Shown in pieces: positions 9,301-16,847 of a DNA stretch of 19,738 nucleotides; position 1 is the stretch's first letter, and every line of letters begins with the position of its first letter. The stretch is from UBA7359 sp047618295. GTDB lineage: Bacteria; Pseudomonadota; Gammaproteobacteria; Eutrophobiales; Eutrophobiaceae. The position numbers and the translations under genes were made by a program. The DNA lies in the NCBI GenBank assembly GCA_047618295.1, contig JBLHKL010000030.1, forward strand, positions 1 through 19,738. The letters run 5' to 3'. The notes below the pieces were generated by a model. The model saw only the letters and a program-made list of their open reading frames with translations, did no database searches and was not told the origin of the DNA.

Positions 9301-10220
9301 TTTTGGGAGCGTTCGCCAAATAAACTTAAGGTGACATTGTTTACTGGCAGCTTATAATTTTCGGCAGTTAATAAAAAAGAGGAATAGTTTAATTCGCTAT
9401 TGAAATCAATCAATCTCGATCGTTTCCAACTTGTCCATAGCTTGATGTTTGCAATACCACCGATGCTTTTAATTTGAAAATCATTCAGCAAATCAGTCGG
9501 ATTTAATTTTTCTGTTTCAATATATACTGATCCACTCCATTCTGGAGTCAATATATTACCGTTCACATCCATCTTCACGCTCAAAGATTGTCCAAATTGT
9601 TCTGGCAGAGATATATCTGCCTCAATCTGCACGCGTTGGTTGTCAGTCTTTAATTGAATTTTCACATCTGAAAACTGAGTTTCTTTTCTTGGAGATTTTT
9701 CGTCATGCCATGCTACAGAGGCTTTCTCGAGGATGATGTGTTTTTGTTTTAACAACCAACCTGATAAGGCCGAACTTTTAGTTGAATCAGTATTAAAATT
9801 TGGATCATTATCACTACTGATGGATAGTGAGCCATCAAGACGTCGTGAAATACTAAGGTCTAGTCCAGAAACAGATAGATAGTTTGGTATAATTTCACGT
9901 GCTCTAATGCTGGCTATTAGATCGATACCGATGTGGGCAGAGTCTAGCTTTGTAATCAGGCTGCTATTATCTTGTGTATAGAGGTCAATATTTTCCAGAT
10001 ACAGATTGGGCGTCCATCCTTGCCACTCAGCATTAATCCCTTCTATAACAACAGGGTGTTCCATCTGCTTACTGACCCAGGATTGTATTTCGTTGTTATA
10101 GCTACCAATTTCCGGTAATGCCAGGCGAACGACAGTGACCAAAACTGCGGCGTTAAGGATGATGAATGCAAATGCATACCAGAAGAAATGGTATAGACCT
10201 GTAAGAATTCTGTTTAACAT
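6357..10220 (-). CDS. yhdP: YhdP-family AsmA-like envelope lipid-transport protein
   Basis: This 1287-residue protein is close to E. coli YhdP (about 1266). An N-terminal membrane helix (about residues 8-32) anchors it in the inner membrane. The rest is a long periplasmic chain with alternating hydrophobic beta-strand patterns and DUF3971-like repeats, ending in an AsmA-like C-terminal domain (about 1110-1270) with GRTGIVTEDYDQ and a Gly-rich segment GPIGVGVGAVIYLTGELF. YhdP, TamB and YdbH are known as partly redundant bridge-like proteins that move phospholipid toward the outer membrane. It follows rng by 10 bases, the order seen in E. coli, so co-transcription is likely. No strong ribosome site precedes the ATG at 10220 (the spacer is T- and A-rich), which suggests coupling to rng translation. 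tldD, which follows in E. coli, is absent here. Confidence 0.92.
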   Translation of the reverse strand: MLNRILTGLYHFFWYAFAFIILNAAVLVTVVRLALPEIGSYNNEIQSWVSKQMEHPVVIEGINAEWQGWTPNLYLENIDLYTQDNSSLITKLDSAHIGIDLIASIRAREIIPNYLSVSGLDLSISRRLDGSLSISSDNDPNFNTDSTKSSALSGWLLKQKHIILEKASVAWHDEKSPRKETQFSDVKIQLKTDNQRVQIEADISLPEQFGQSLSVKMDVNGNILTPEWSGSVYIETEKLNPTDLLNDFQIKSIGGIANIKLWTSWKRSRLIDFNSELNYSSFLLTAENYKLPVNNVTLSLFGERSQNKDWLLNIAIDELQTANKIWPESNYQLIIEKDANDNNQYDAYFSYLNLEEVLPFIITTNVIPKNIKDVFEQHTFKGELIDLNISYHPVSKENNPFLFKTAFNNLEFMSADENHSISGLKGSLTANSKKINLQLNSSTPKIKVGTLYEEPLSFSDLNANLDLINDETAELIIHKLNIASIDLSINTSGKIRFDKKSPYIDMVMHVDETSIENIPAYLPRQTSPKLRTWFNNALAGGKFLSGDLLFHGYLSDYPFDNAEGYFKALINIEDTTLEYNEKWPAIDNFTAEIILNNDDLSVLSRSGYIFDAKINDLSGKIKNLSKGNHLLNITGSLNGHTSDATHFISQSPLKEKNSLRESINNVVGNFDLDLKLDIPLEKDNTNVEGLVVFTGATIESNIPGLGLEDVNGKVNFTNHKVWGGDIDALYQGLPVTLTIPRIGPDEPYSEIYEISGIADKAFIVNQLGSFFPSSNSVGKSISTYFDGESKWSLSLKKSMSDNNISNRDVELSSDLNGVEINLPYPFGKSKKETRPLTLSTRLTGVSINKINFNFDNTFFTDVSIDNSNNLMVKNILIGLGQQHGESPQTSDISIQGSLEKLNLSEWIDVIAIDNIAQSQKNASHQTSGITGEFTIGELQIINNIFNDVKINLNNPAEGWKVSFDGSEIKGHAQLIKTGNNQNDKLLVELESLSLHGSETENDSSQSEIDKIPELEVSIKSFNYKDNQLGQLELQTNNVENGINISNLSISKPGFNITANGEWMRIDGIDRSEFYAKLESESIETMLATFNYNSANIQEGQTTIEMNANWMDTPMNFSMEKIIGELDMKIDKGQFLDINPSAGRLFGLLSIQTLPRRLALDFTDLFKKGFAFDSISGSFNMDQGHAYTNDLEMIGPAANIIVSGRTGIVTEDYDQIATITPKVSNSLPVASALFGPIGVGVGAVIYLTGELFKSIPEKIDQILRYQYSIKGSWDNPDIVKIKKGSKNG

Positions 10221-10230
10221 TAAAAATAAA

Positions 10231-11775
10231 TTAAAGCAGGACGATGTCGTATTGCTCTTGTGTATAAAAAGTTTCTACTTGAAAATTAATGGGTCTGCCA
10301 ATAAAAGCCTCTAGCTCTGCGACACTGGTAGATTCATCATCTAATAGGATGTCAACAACACGTTGTGAAGCAACGACTAATAGTTTGTTTGCATCGAATT
10401 GTCGAACTTCACGTAAAATTTCTCGAAATATTTCATAACAAATTGTTTCAGACGATTTAATTGATGCTCTGCCATCACAAGTAGGACATGTCTCACATAG
10501 AATATGTTCCAAACTTTCTCTAGTTCTTTTTCGGGTCAATTGCACTAATCCAAGTGAAGTTAGTTCGCTTAAGGTTGTCTTGGAATGATCTTTCTCGACA
10601 TTTTTTTCAAGTGAACGTAATACTTGTCGACCATGTTCCTGGTCCTTCATGTCGATAAAATCTATAATTATTATGCCGCCAAGATTCCGTAAGCGAAGTT
10701 GTCTGGCAAGAGTATGAGCCGCTTCTAGATTGGTTTTGTAGATGGTTTCTTCCTGATTACGATGACCAACAAAGGCACCAGTATTGACATCTATCGTGGT
10801 CATGGCTTCGGTCTGGTCGATAATTAAATAGCCGCCAGACTTTAATGGGACTTTCCTGCTAAGCGAACGTTGTATTTCATCTTCCACTGAATACAAATCA
10901 AGAATAGGGTGGTCACCAGTGTAATATTCAATCCTAGCAAGGAATTCAGGAATAAAATGCTTGGAAAATTCCATTACTCGTTGGTAGGTTTCTTTTGAAT
11001 CGATACGTACCTTCTCAACTTCAGAATGGACTAAATCGCGCATGGTGCGCATTACCAATGGCAAGTCTTCGTAGACAATACTTGGTGGAAACGTATTTTT
11101 TGCGCGCACCATGATTGATTCCCAAATTTTCCTGAGAAATTCGATGTCTTTACAGATATCTTCATCAGGTACATGTTCCGCAGCCGTTCTGAGGATAAAT
11201 CCACCTTTTTTTAAAATTTCAGATTCACGTAAGGCACTATGCAAGATGACATTATCTTCATTGCCAACAGAGAGTTTTTCGATACCAGATAGGTAATCTA
11301 AAATAACATTCCTGAGGCGTTCGCGTTCTTCTTCACTTTCAATTCGCTGAGAGATGCCGATTGAAGGGTAATCTGGCATAAAAACGATATAACGAGATGG
11401 GATTGAAAGACGGGTTGTCAGTCTCGCGCCCTTACTACCAATGGGGTCCTTAATAACTTGAACAAGGATATCTTCTCCTTCACTGATAACCGACTCAATA
11501 GGTTGTATTTGTTCGGCCTCTTTTTTTACAGGGTCATATTCAGCATTGTTAGCAACGATGTCTGAAGAATGTAGAAAGCCGGTGCGCTCAAGTCCAATGT
11601 CTATAAAAGCGGCTTGCATGCCGGGTAAGACTCGTGAGACGCGGCCCTTAAATATATTCCCCACCAGACCACGTTTTTGCGTTCGCTCGATATGGACCTC
11701 CTGCAAGACGCCATTATCAACAACGGCAACGCGTGTTTCTTGCGGGGTAACATTTATTAGGATTTCTTCACTCAT
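10231..11775 (-). CDS. rng: Ribonuclease G
   Basis: RNase G is an endoribonuclease of the RNase E/G family that matures the 5' end of 16S rRNA and cleaves some mRNAs. The 514-residue protein (E. coli 489) has an S1-type RNA-binding segment (about 38-120, GNIFKGRVSRVLPGMQAAFIDIG) and the catalytic domain. The catalytic aspartates are D329 in TTIDVNTG and D372 in IIDFIDM, with the 43-residue spacing seen in RNase E. A Cys-rich zinc-link region CETCPTCDG (C427, C430, C433) follows. The long acidic scaffold of RNase E is lacking, so it is RNase G rather than E. The ATG at 11775 has no clear ribosome site. In E. coli maf (yhdE) precedes it; here the divergent glcD does. Confidence 0.97.
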   Translation of the reverse strand: MSEEILINVTPQETRVAVVDNGVLQEVHIERTQKRGLVGNIFKGRVSRVLPGMQAAFIDIGLERTGFLHSSDIVANNAEYDPVKKEAEQIQPIESVISEGEDILVQVIKDPIGSKGARLTTRLSIPSRYIVFMPDYPSIGISQRIESEEERERLRNVILDYLSGIEKLSVGNEDNVILHSALRESEILKKGGFILRTAAEHVPDEDICKDIEFLRKIWESIMVRAKNTFPPSIVYEDLPLVMRTMRDLVHSEVEKVRIDSKETYQRVMEFSKHFIPEFLARIEYYTGDHPILDLYSVEDEIQRSLSRKVPLKSGGYLIIDQTEAMTTIDVNTGAFVGHRNQEETIYKTNLEAAHTLARQLRLRNLGGIIIIDFIDMKDQEHGRQVLRSLEKNVEKDHSKTTLSELTSLGLVQLTRKRTRESLEHILCETCPTCDGRASIKSSETICYEIFREILREVRQFDANKLLVVASQRVVDILLDDESTSVAELEAFIGRPINFQVETFYTQEQYDIVLL

Positions 11776-11936
11776 GATGATTCGTGTTCTTATGGCTGCA
11801 ATATGTTTTTATACACAACATTTAGGAGAACGTTATCATATCATTATCTTGTTCTATATGTGGTCAAGAAAGTGTGAAAAAACAAGGAGATCAAGCGGGC
11901 TGTTTAATTGAGTAAATGAGGATAAAATGATTCATT
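11776..11936. promoter_or_regulatory. Divergent rng/glcD intergenic region
   Basis: These 161 bases must hold the promoters for rng (leftward) and glcD (rightward). The best plus-strand candidate I can see is TTATCA (11833-11838) with TATATG (11855-11860) at 16 bases, a weak pair. No clear minus-strand pair or strong inverted repeat stands out. A GAGG ribosome site lies at 11918-11921. Confidence 0.35.
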
Positions 11937-11947
11937 ATGAATTTTAA
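11927..11947 (+). CDS. Possible six-codon leader peptide overlapping glcD start
   Basis: ATG at 11927 lies 5 bases after GAGG (11918-11921), which is ideal spacing. It opens a frame of six codons (MIHYEF) ending at TAA 11945-11947. The glcD ATG (11937) lies inside this frame in another register, 15 bases from the GAGG. Ribosomes loading at the GAGG may translate the minigene and then restart at glcD. It is too short to be judged from coding content and may be chance. Confidence 0.25.
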   Translation: MIHYEF

Positions 11948-13379
11948 GTATTTCACAGAGATTCTGCCACCAGAGGCAGTCTTGCTATCTGAAGAGTCTA
12001 AACGGGTCTACGAGTGCGATGCCATGTCGGCACACCGGGTTATGCCGGGATGTGTTGTTTTGCCGAATTCGGTAGAACAAGTTCAGGCCATATTGTCATA
12101 TTGCTATTTAAACGATATTCCCGTGGTTGCCAGAGGTGCAGGCACCGGTCTCTCGGGCGGGGCTATGCCGCATGCAGAAGGGGTGTTATTGAGTCTGGCT
12201 AAATTTAACCAGATAGTTGAAATCGACCCCATCCAACGATCGGCTCGTGTTCAGCCTGGGGTCCGTAATCTGGCTATTTCTGAAGCAGTTAAATCGTTCG
12301 GTCTTTATTATGCCCCTGACCCGTCATCCCAAGTCGCCTGTACTATTGGGGGAAATGTCGCTGAGAATTCAGGCGGGGTTCATTGCTTGAAATACGGGCT
12401 GACAGTGCACAATATTTTGCAATTGAAGGTCGTTACAATCGAAGGTGAATTAATCACTATCGGCAGCCATGCATACGATTCAGCGGGTTACGATCTACTC
12501 GCCTTATTGACCGGTTCAGAAGGGATGTTAGGAGTGATAGTCGAAGTCACTGTGAAGCTCATTCCCAAAGCCCCCTTTAGTAGAGTATTGCTGGCCTCGT
12601 TCGATGATATTGAGAAAGCCGGTAATGCCGTCGCTGGTGTGATTGCCAATGGGATTATTCCTGCGGGATTTGAAATGATGGATAAGGCCGGTGTTCGAGC
12701 GGTTGAAGACTTTGTGCACGCCGGATATCCAGTGGATGCAGAAGCGATCTTGTTATGTGAACTTGATGGTACTGAAGAAGAAGTGAAAACAGGCTTAATG
12801 GAAGTTGAAAGATTATTGAAGCATTACGGTGCTATTGAAGTGCGTGTTGCAAGCTCTGACGCAGAATCAGAACTTTTTTGGGCAGGAAGAAAGGCTGCAT
12901 TTCCAGCAGCAGGTCGAATTGCACCAGATTATCTTTGCATGGATGGGACTATCCCAAGAAAGCATATAGCCGAAGTATTAGCAGGCATTAATGCTCTGTC
13001 AAAAAAATATAAACTCGATGTTATTAATGTGTTTCATGCTGGGGACGGGAACCTACACCCCCTAATCCTTTATGACGTTGCCATACCGGGAGAATTAAAA
13101 CGTACTGAAGAGTTTGGTAGCGAAATACTCCAGCTCTGTATTGCAATGGGCGGGACGATAACAGGGGAGCACGGCGTAGGGATAGAGAAGATAAATGAAA
13201 TGTGCATTCAATTTGGTGGCGATGAGCTTGAGCAGTTTCATGCAGTCAAGGCTGCATTTGATACAAAAGGTTTATTGAACCCTGGCAAAGCCGTGCCAAC
13301 ATTAAATCGATGCGCAGAATTTGGTGCGATGCATGTGCATGGGGGTAAAGACAAATTTCCTGAACTGGAACGTTTTTAA
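11937..13379 (+). CDS. glcD: Glycolate dehydrogenase FAD-linked subunit GlcD
   Basis: GlcD is the flavin-binding catalytic subunit of the membrane-associated enzyme that oxidises glycolate (and often D-lactate) to the keto acid. The 480 residues show the PCMH-type FAD fold with RGAGTGLSGG at 66-75 and DPSSQVACTIGGNVAENSGG at 128-147. The C-terminal FAD-oxidase domain has HAGDGNLHP at 367-375 and GEHGVGIEK from 410. The end (FPELERF) matches E. coli GlcD (499), while the N-terminus is about 20 residues shorter. An in-frame TGA at 11928 rules out a start further upstream except a poor ATT at 11934. Its stop overlaps the stop of the convergent diguanylate cyclase gene. glcE does not follow directly. 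Confidence 0.95.
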   Translation: MNFKYFTEILPPEAVLLSEESKRVYECDAMSAHRVMPGCVVLPNSVEQVQAILSYCYLNDIPVVARGAGTGLSGGAMPHAEGVLLSLAKFNQIVEIDPIQRSARVQPGVRNLAISEAVKSFGLYYAPDPSSQVACTIGGNVAENSGGVHCLKYGLTVHNILQLKVVTIEGELITIGSHAYDSAGYDLLALLTGSEGMLGVIVEVTVKLIPKAPFSRVLLASFDDIEKAGNAVAGVIANGIIPAGFEMMDKAGVRAVEDFVHAGYPVDAEAILLCELDGTEEEVKTGLMEVERLLKHYGAIEVRVASSDAESELFWAGRKAAFPAAGRIAPDYLCMDGTIPRKHIAEVLAGINALSKKYKLDVINVFHAGDGNLHPLILYDVAIPGELKRTEEFGSEILQLCIAMGGTITGEHGVGIEKINEMCIQFGGDELEQFHAVKAAFDTKGLLNPGKAVPTLNRCAEFGAMHVHGGKDKFPELERF

Positions 13380-14335
13380 GCTGCTATTGTTTTATTTGTG
13401 CTTATGTCGGCATTAACAACACAATTTCTGCCATTAGCCTTTGCTTTATAGAGTGCTTTATCCGCATAGGTTAAAAATTCATCGGAAGTTATACTGTCAT
13501 CAGGTATGCAAGTCGCACAGCCAATGCTGACGCTGATCGAAACAGGGATTTCCATCTTTGATTCGGTATTATATTTTATTACACCCAACCGGATCTTTTC
13601 TCCTATCTGAAATGCATCAACCCTCGAAGTATTAGGTAGGACAATAACAAATTCATCACCACCATACCGACAGAGCACATCCGATGAACGTTGTAAATGA
13701 GAGCCGAATAACTTAACCAGATCAATAAGGCATGTATCACCAGCCTGATGCCCATTTGTATCATTGAGCGTTTTAAAATTATCAATATCAATGATTAATA
13801 GTGACAAATCGGATTTAGTTCTCATGCCTCGAAACCATTCATTGTTGATGCATTCGTCCAGATACAATCTATTTTTGGCATTGGTAAGAGGATCTGTTGT
13901 GACGCTGTTTTGTAACTTATCATTTGTCACAGATAATTCATTAGACAAATCAATAAGTTTGTTTTGCATCTCTGATATGCGATGCATCGCATTGAGTTTT
14001 GCATTGAGCACTAACTGACTTACTGGCTTAGAGAGATAATCATCACCACCAGACTCAATACCCTTGGATAGATTCTCATCATCTGCATGGCCCGTTAAAA
14101 ATATTATCGGTATCCATTTACTGGTGTCATCGGCACGAATTTTTTCTGCAACTTCGAATCCATTAAATTTAGGCATTTCGACATCCAGCAATACTAAATC
14201 GGGTTTTTCTGAACCATATAGTGATATAGCTTCTTCGCCATCACGCGCAGGTATAACTTCATGCCCGGAATTCTTTATGATTTTTGATGTGGTTAACATC
14301 ATTGTCAGAGAATCTTCTGCGAGTAGTACTTTCAT
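13376..14335 (-). CDS. Response regulator with diguanylate cyclase (REC-GGDEF)
   Basis: This 319-residue cytosolic protein makes the second messenger c-di-GMP, with activity controlled by phosphorylation. The receiver domain (1-120) has the acidic pair E7/D8, phospho-acceptor D51 (LLDVEMP), T81 and K103-P104. A short coiled-coil-like linker (about 118-145) leads to the GGDEF domain, which starts at TDPLTNAKNR (147-156) and has an intact GGDEF at 225-229. R216-S-S-D219 lies five residues before it, the normal spacing of the inhibitory I-site, so product feedback is likely. No cognate histidine kinase is in the window. The gene lies antisense between glcD and glcE and overlaps the glcD stop by 4 bases. 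The ATG at 14335 has no clear ribosome site. The overall plan resembles single-REC PleD/WspR-type enzymes. Confidence 0.93.
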   Translation of the reverse strand: MKVLLAEDSLTMMLTTSKIIKNSGHEVIPARDGEEAISLYGSEKPDLVLLDVEMPKFNGFEVAEKIRADDTSKWIPIIFLTGHADDENLSKGIESGGDDYLSKPVSQLVLNAKLNAMHRISEMQNKLIDLSNELSVTNDKLQNSVTTDPLTNAKNRLYLDECINNEWFRGMRTKSDLSLLIIDIDNFKTLNDTNGHQAGDTCLIDLVKLFGSHLQRSSDVLCRYGGDEFVIVLPNTSRVDAFQIGEKIRLGVIKYNTESKMEIPVSISVSIGCATCIPDDSITSDEFLTYADKALYKAKANGRNCVVNADISTNKTIAA

Positions 14336-14511
14336 AGCTATCTACCAAACGATAGTAGTAAAATTGTGATTTTATGCGTAATTAAATCCATTACAGAGTG
14401 TTTCGGCCTATATAGAGAAATCTTTAGCAATAACCTTATTTTATGCACTCAATTTAACTATTTTATTTATGTGTTTATTTTACAACGTGTTATCAATAAA
14501 CTGGCAGCTCT
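14336..14511. promoter_or_regulatory. Divergent region between the GGDEF gene and glcE
   Basis: These 176 very AT-rich bases separate divergent starts, so promoters for both genes are expected. Visible are an inverted repeat TAAAAT-tgtg-ATTTTA (14359-14374) about 25 bases upstream of the GGDEF gene and a weak rightward hexamer pair TTAACT / ATTTTA at 17 bases (near 14454-14483). Neither is convincing by itself. Confidence 0.3.
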
Positions 14512-15570
14512 ATGAAAGAGAAATTTGATTCTATTAAAGAACATGTTTTAAATGCCGTTGAGCAGAGTGAGCCGCTCAAGATAGTAGGTGGTAATAGCAA
14601 GGCTTTTTTAGGAAGAGCGACAACAGGAACATTAGTCAATGTCTCTGCTTATAGTGGCGTTATTAGCTATGAACCAACAGAGCTCTATATTACGGCGAGA
14701 GCAGGGACATTGCTTAGCGATATTAATAAGACCTTGTCTGATCACGGCCAAATGCTGACGTTTGACCCACCTAACGTTACCGATAAGACAACAATCGGTG
14801 GTGTTGTTGCTACAGGTTTAAGTGGATCTCGTCGTCCATATAGTGGCTCAGTACGAGATTATATTTTAGGCATCCGTTGTATTAATGGTTTGGGCAAAGA
14901 TTTGTCATTTGGTGGACAGGTGATGAAAAATGTTGCCGGATATGATGTATCAAGATTGATGACGGGTGCTTTTGGCACATTGGGAATTATTCTAGAGGTG
15001 TCGCTCAAAGTAATGCCGATCCCAGAGGTGGAAATAACCTGCTGCCGGTCAATGACTAAAGCAAAGGCATTGGCGACAATGCAGGACTTATCAGCACAGG
15101 CTATCCCTATCTCGGCAAGTTGTTATGATGGCGAAGTGTTATATGTCAGGTTGTCGGGTAACGAAATTAGTGTAAAAGCAACCAGTAAGAAAATTAACCT
15201 TGATAAAGAAGAGCAAGGTCTAAATTATTGGAGTGAATTGCGCGATTATAAGGCGCCTATCTTTAATTCAGATATTAATACATGGCGGATATCTGTCCCG
15301 ACGACTGCGAATCTTGATATAGGAGATGATCCCTATTTCGTAGACTGGGGTGGAGGCTTGTATTGGCTTAACTCTGAGCGTTCTGCTAAAGAAATATTTG
15401 ATTTAGCACGAGAAGCCGGTGGCAGTGCAATGCTATTTCGAGGAACTGAGCAAAACCAGGAATCATTTCAGCCATTATCAAAAGGATTGTTATCACTGCA
15501 TAAAGGATTGAAGAAAGCTTTTGATCCGCACGGCATATTAAACCCTGGAAAGATGTACGCGTCACTTTAA
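14512..15570 (+). CDS. glcE: Glycolate dehydrogenase FAD-binding subunit GlcE
   Basis: GlcE is the second flavin-fold subunit of glycolate dehydrogenase and is required with GlcD and GlcF for activity. The 352 residues (E. coli 350) show a PCMH-type FAD-binding fold: IVGGNSKAFLGR at 24-35, IGGVVATGLSGSRRPYSGSV at 95-114 and GGQVMKNVAGYDVSRLMTGA at 134-153. The protein ends in FDPHGILNPGKMYASL, typical of the family. It lacks the long catalytic C-terminal domain of GlcD. The ATG at 14512 has only a weak ribosome site. glcF starts 4 bases after its stop, so the two are co-transcribed. glcD is upstream but separated by an opposite-strand gene, so glcEF probably needs its own promoter. Confidence 0.95.
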   Translation: MKEKFDSIKEHVLNAVEQSEPLKIVGGNSKAFLGRATTGTLVNVSAYSGVISYEPTELYITARAGTLLSDINKTLSDHGQMLTFDPPNVTDKTTIGGVVATGLSGSRRPYSGSVRDYILGIRCINGLGKDLSFGGQVMKNVAGYDVSRLMTGAFGTLGIILEVSLKVMPIPEVEITCCRSMTKAKALATMQDLSAQAIPISASCYDGEVLYVRLSGNEISVKATSKKINLDKEEQGLNYWSELRDYKAPIFNSDINTWRISVPTTANLDIGDDPYFVDWGGGLYWLNSERSAKEIFDLAREAGGSAMLFRGTEQNQESFQPLSKGLLSLHKGLKKAFDPHGILNPGKMYASL

Positions 15571-15574
15571 ACAT

Positions 15575-16792
15575 ATGCAAACATTTATTGAACAATCGAT
15601 TAGGAATACTTCAGAGGGAAAAGAGGCTGAGCGCATTCTTCGTTCATGTGTGCATTGTGGCTTTTGTACGGCGACCTGTCCGACCTATCAATTATTAGGT
15701 GACGAGTTGGATGGGCCAAGAGGTCGTATTTACCTGATTAAGTCTATGCTGGAAGGTGAAGTCAGCACTAACCGAACACTGCAGCACCTGGATCGATGTT
15801 TGACCTGTCGGGCATGTGAAACAACCTGTCCATCTGGTGTTGAATATGGGAAATTGCTCGATATCGGACGACACTATGCTAATCAGAAAACATCACGTCC
15901 ATGGCATCAGCGACTCTATCGGTTTTTGATTTCACAATCATTACCGTATAAAAAAAGATTCAAGATTTTGATAAAACTTGGACAAATCTTTCGTTTTTGT
16001 TTGCCTGAAAAAATAAAGAGCATGATCCCTGTAAAGGAAAAGCAGGCCGAGATGACTAATATAAAAGTTCATGCAAGAAAGGTCATATTATTTAGCGGCT
16101 GCGTTCAACCTGCATTAGCGCCCGGTATAAATCAGTCGGTAACAAAAGTATTAGATGTTCTTGGCGTTTCCGTTGTTGAAATCAAGAATGAACAATGTTG
16201 CGGAGCTTTAAGTCATCACCTCACGGCAACAGATCAAGCCCTTTCATTTATGCGAAAAAACATTGATCTGTATTGGTCAGCACTTGAGCAGGGCATAGAA
16301 GCTATTATCGTATCAGCCAGTGGATGTGGCGTTCACATAAAAGAATACGGTTATTTATTGCGGGAAGATGAACAATACGCTGCCAAGGCAGCAAAAATTG
16401 CTGCTATGACAAAAGATATCTCTGAGTTTGTGTCAGAATTTGATTTAGAAAAATTAAAAATTGATAGTTCAAGAAATGTGGCATTTCAAAGCCCATGCAC
16501 ATTGCAGCATGGGCAAAAATTGGCTGGTGTCACTGAAAGTCTATTACAACGGCTAGGGTTTACTCTAGCTCCTGTACCGGATGCACATTTATGCTGCGGG
16601 TCTGCTGGTGTTTATTCTTTACTGGAAGAAGATATTTCAAACGAGTTACGCGGGAATAAGATTGAGAACCTTATGCAGGGAGAGCCTGAAATGATTCTTA
16701 CAGCCAACATTGGTTGTCTTAAGCATCTACAACAGAAAAGCCCTGTGCCGGTAAAACACTGGATTGAAGAAGTCGCTGCATCAATTAAATAA
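15575..16792 (+). CDS. glcF: Glycolate dehydrogenase iron-sulfur subunit GlcF
   Basis: GlcF carries electrons from the flavin subunits toward the membrane quinone pool. The 405-residue protein (E. coli 407) has two ferredoxin-type motifs: C25-C28-C31-C35 (CVHCGFCTATCP) and C75-C78-C81-C85 (CLTCRACETTCP), each suited to a [4Fe-4S] cluster. Two CCG-type cysteine-rich domains follow, with CCGALSHH at 208-215 and CCGSAGVY at 340-347. It starts 4 bases after the glcE stop. Its downstream neighbour, mlaA, is convergent. The related LldE/GlpC proteins share the layout, but the neighbours make GlcF the clear choice. Confidence 0.96.
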   Translation: MQTFIEQSIRNTSEGKEAERILRSCVHCGFCTATCPTYQLLGDELDGPRGRIYLIKSMLEGEVSTNRTLQHLDRCLTCRACETTCPSGVEYGKLLDIGRHYANQKTSRPWHQRLYRFLISQSLPYKKRFKILIKLGQIFRFCLPEKIKSMIPVKEKQAEMTNIKVHARKVILFSGCVQPALAPGINQSVTKVLDVLGVSVVEIKNEQCCGALSHHLTATDQALSFMRKNIDLYWSALEQGIEAIIVSASGCGVHIKEYGYLLREDEQYAAKAAKIAAMTKDISEFVSEFDLEKLKIDSSRNVAFQSPCTLQHGQKLAGVTESLLQRLGFTLAPVPDAHLCCGSAGVYSLLEEDISNELRGNKIENLMQGEPEMILTANIGCLKHLQQKSPVPVKHWIEEVAASIK

Positions 16793-16819
16793 TGCAGCGA
16801 CCTGTGATATATGTGTTGG

Positions 16820-16844
16820 TGTAAGTGTTTTGTATGAGCTTACA
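16820..16844. terminator. Weak hairpin between convergent glcF and mlaA
   Basis: TGTAAG (16820-16825) and CTTACA (16839-16844) form a 6-bp stem with a 13-base loop in the 55-base gap between the two stops. No T tract follows on either strand, so it may only assist termination. Confidence 0.25.
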
Positions 16845-16847
16845 AGG

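Noticed and set aside
11546..11911. A 121-codon open frame on the plus strand before glcD
   Set aside because: Most of it lies antisense to the start of rng, whose protein is clearly conserved. The translated product has no recognisable motif and runs into the glcD leader region.
12121..12180. Locally high G+C in glcD as a sign of gene transfer
   Set aside because: The peak coincides with the Gly/Ala-rich FAD-binding motif, so amino-acid composition explains it. The rest of the gene is only mildly richer than its neighbours.
14359..14374. Inverted repeat TAAAAT-tgtg-ATTTTA as an operator of the GGDEF gene
   Set aside because: A 6-bp all A:T stem in a very AT-rich spacer is expected by chance; it is kept only as a note in the intergenic entry.
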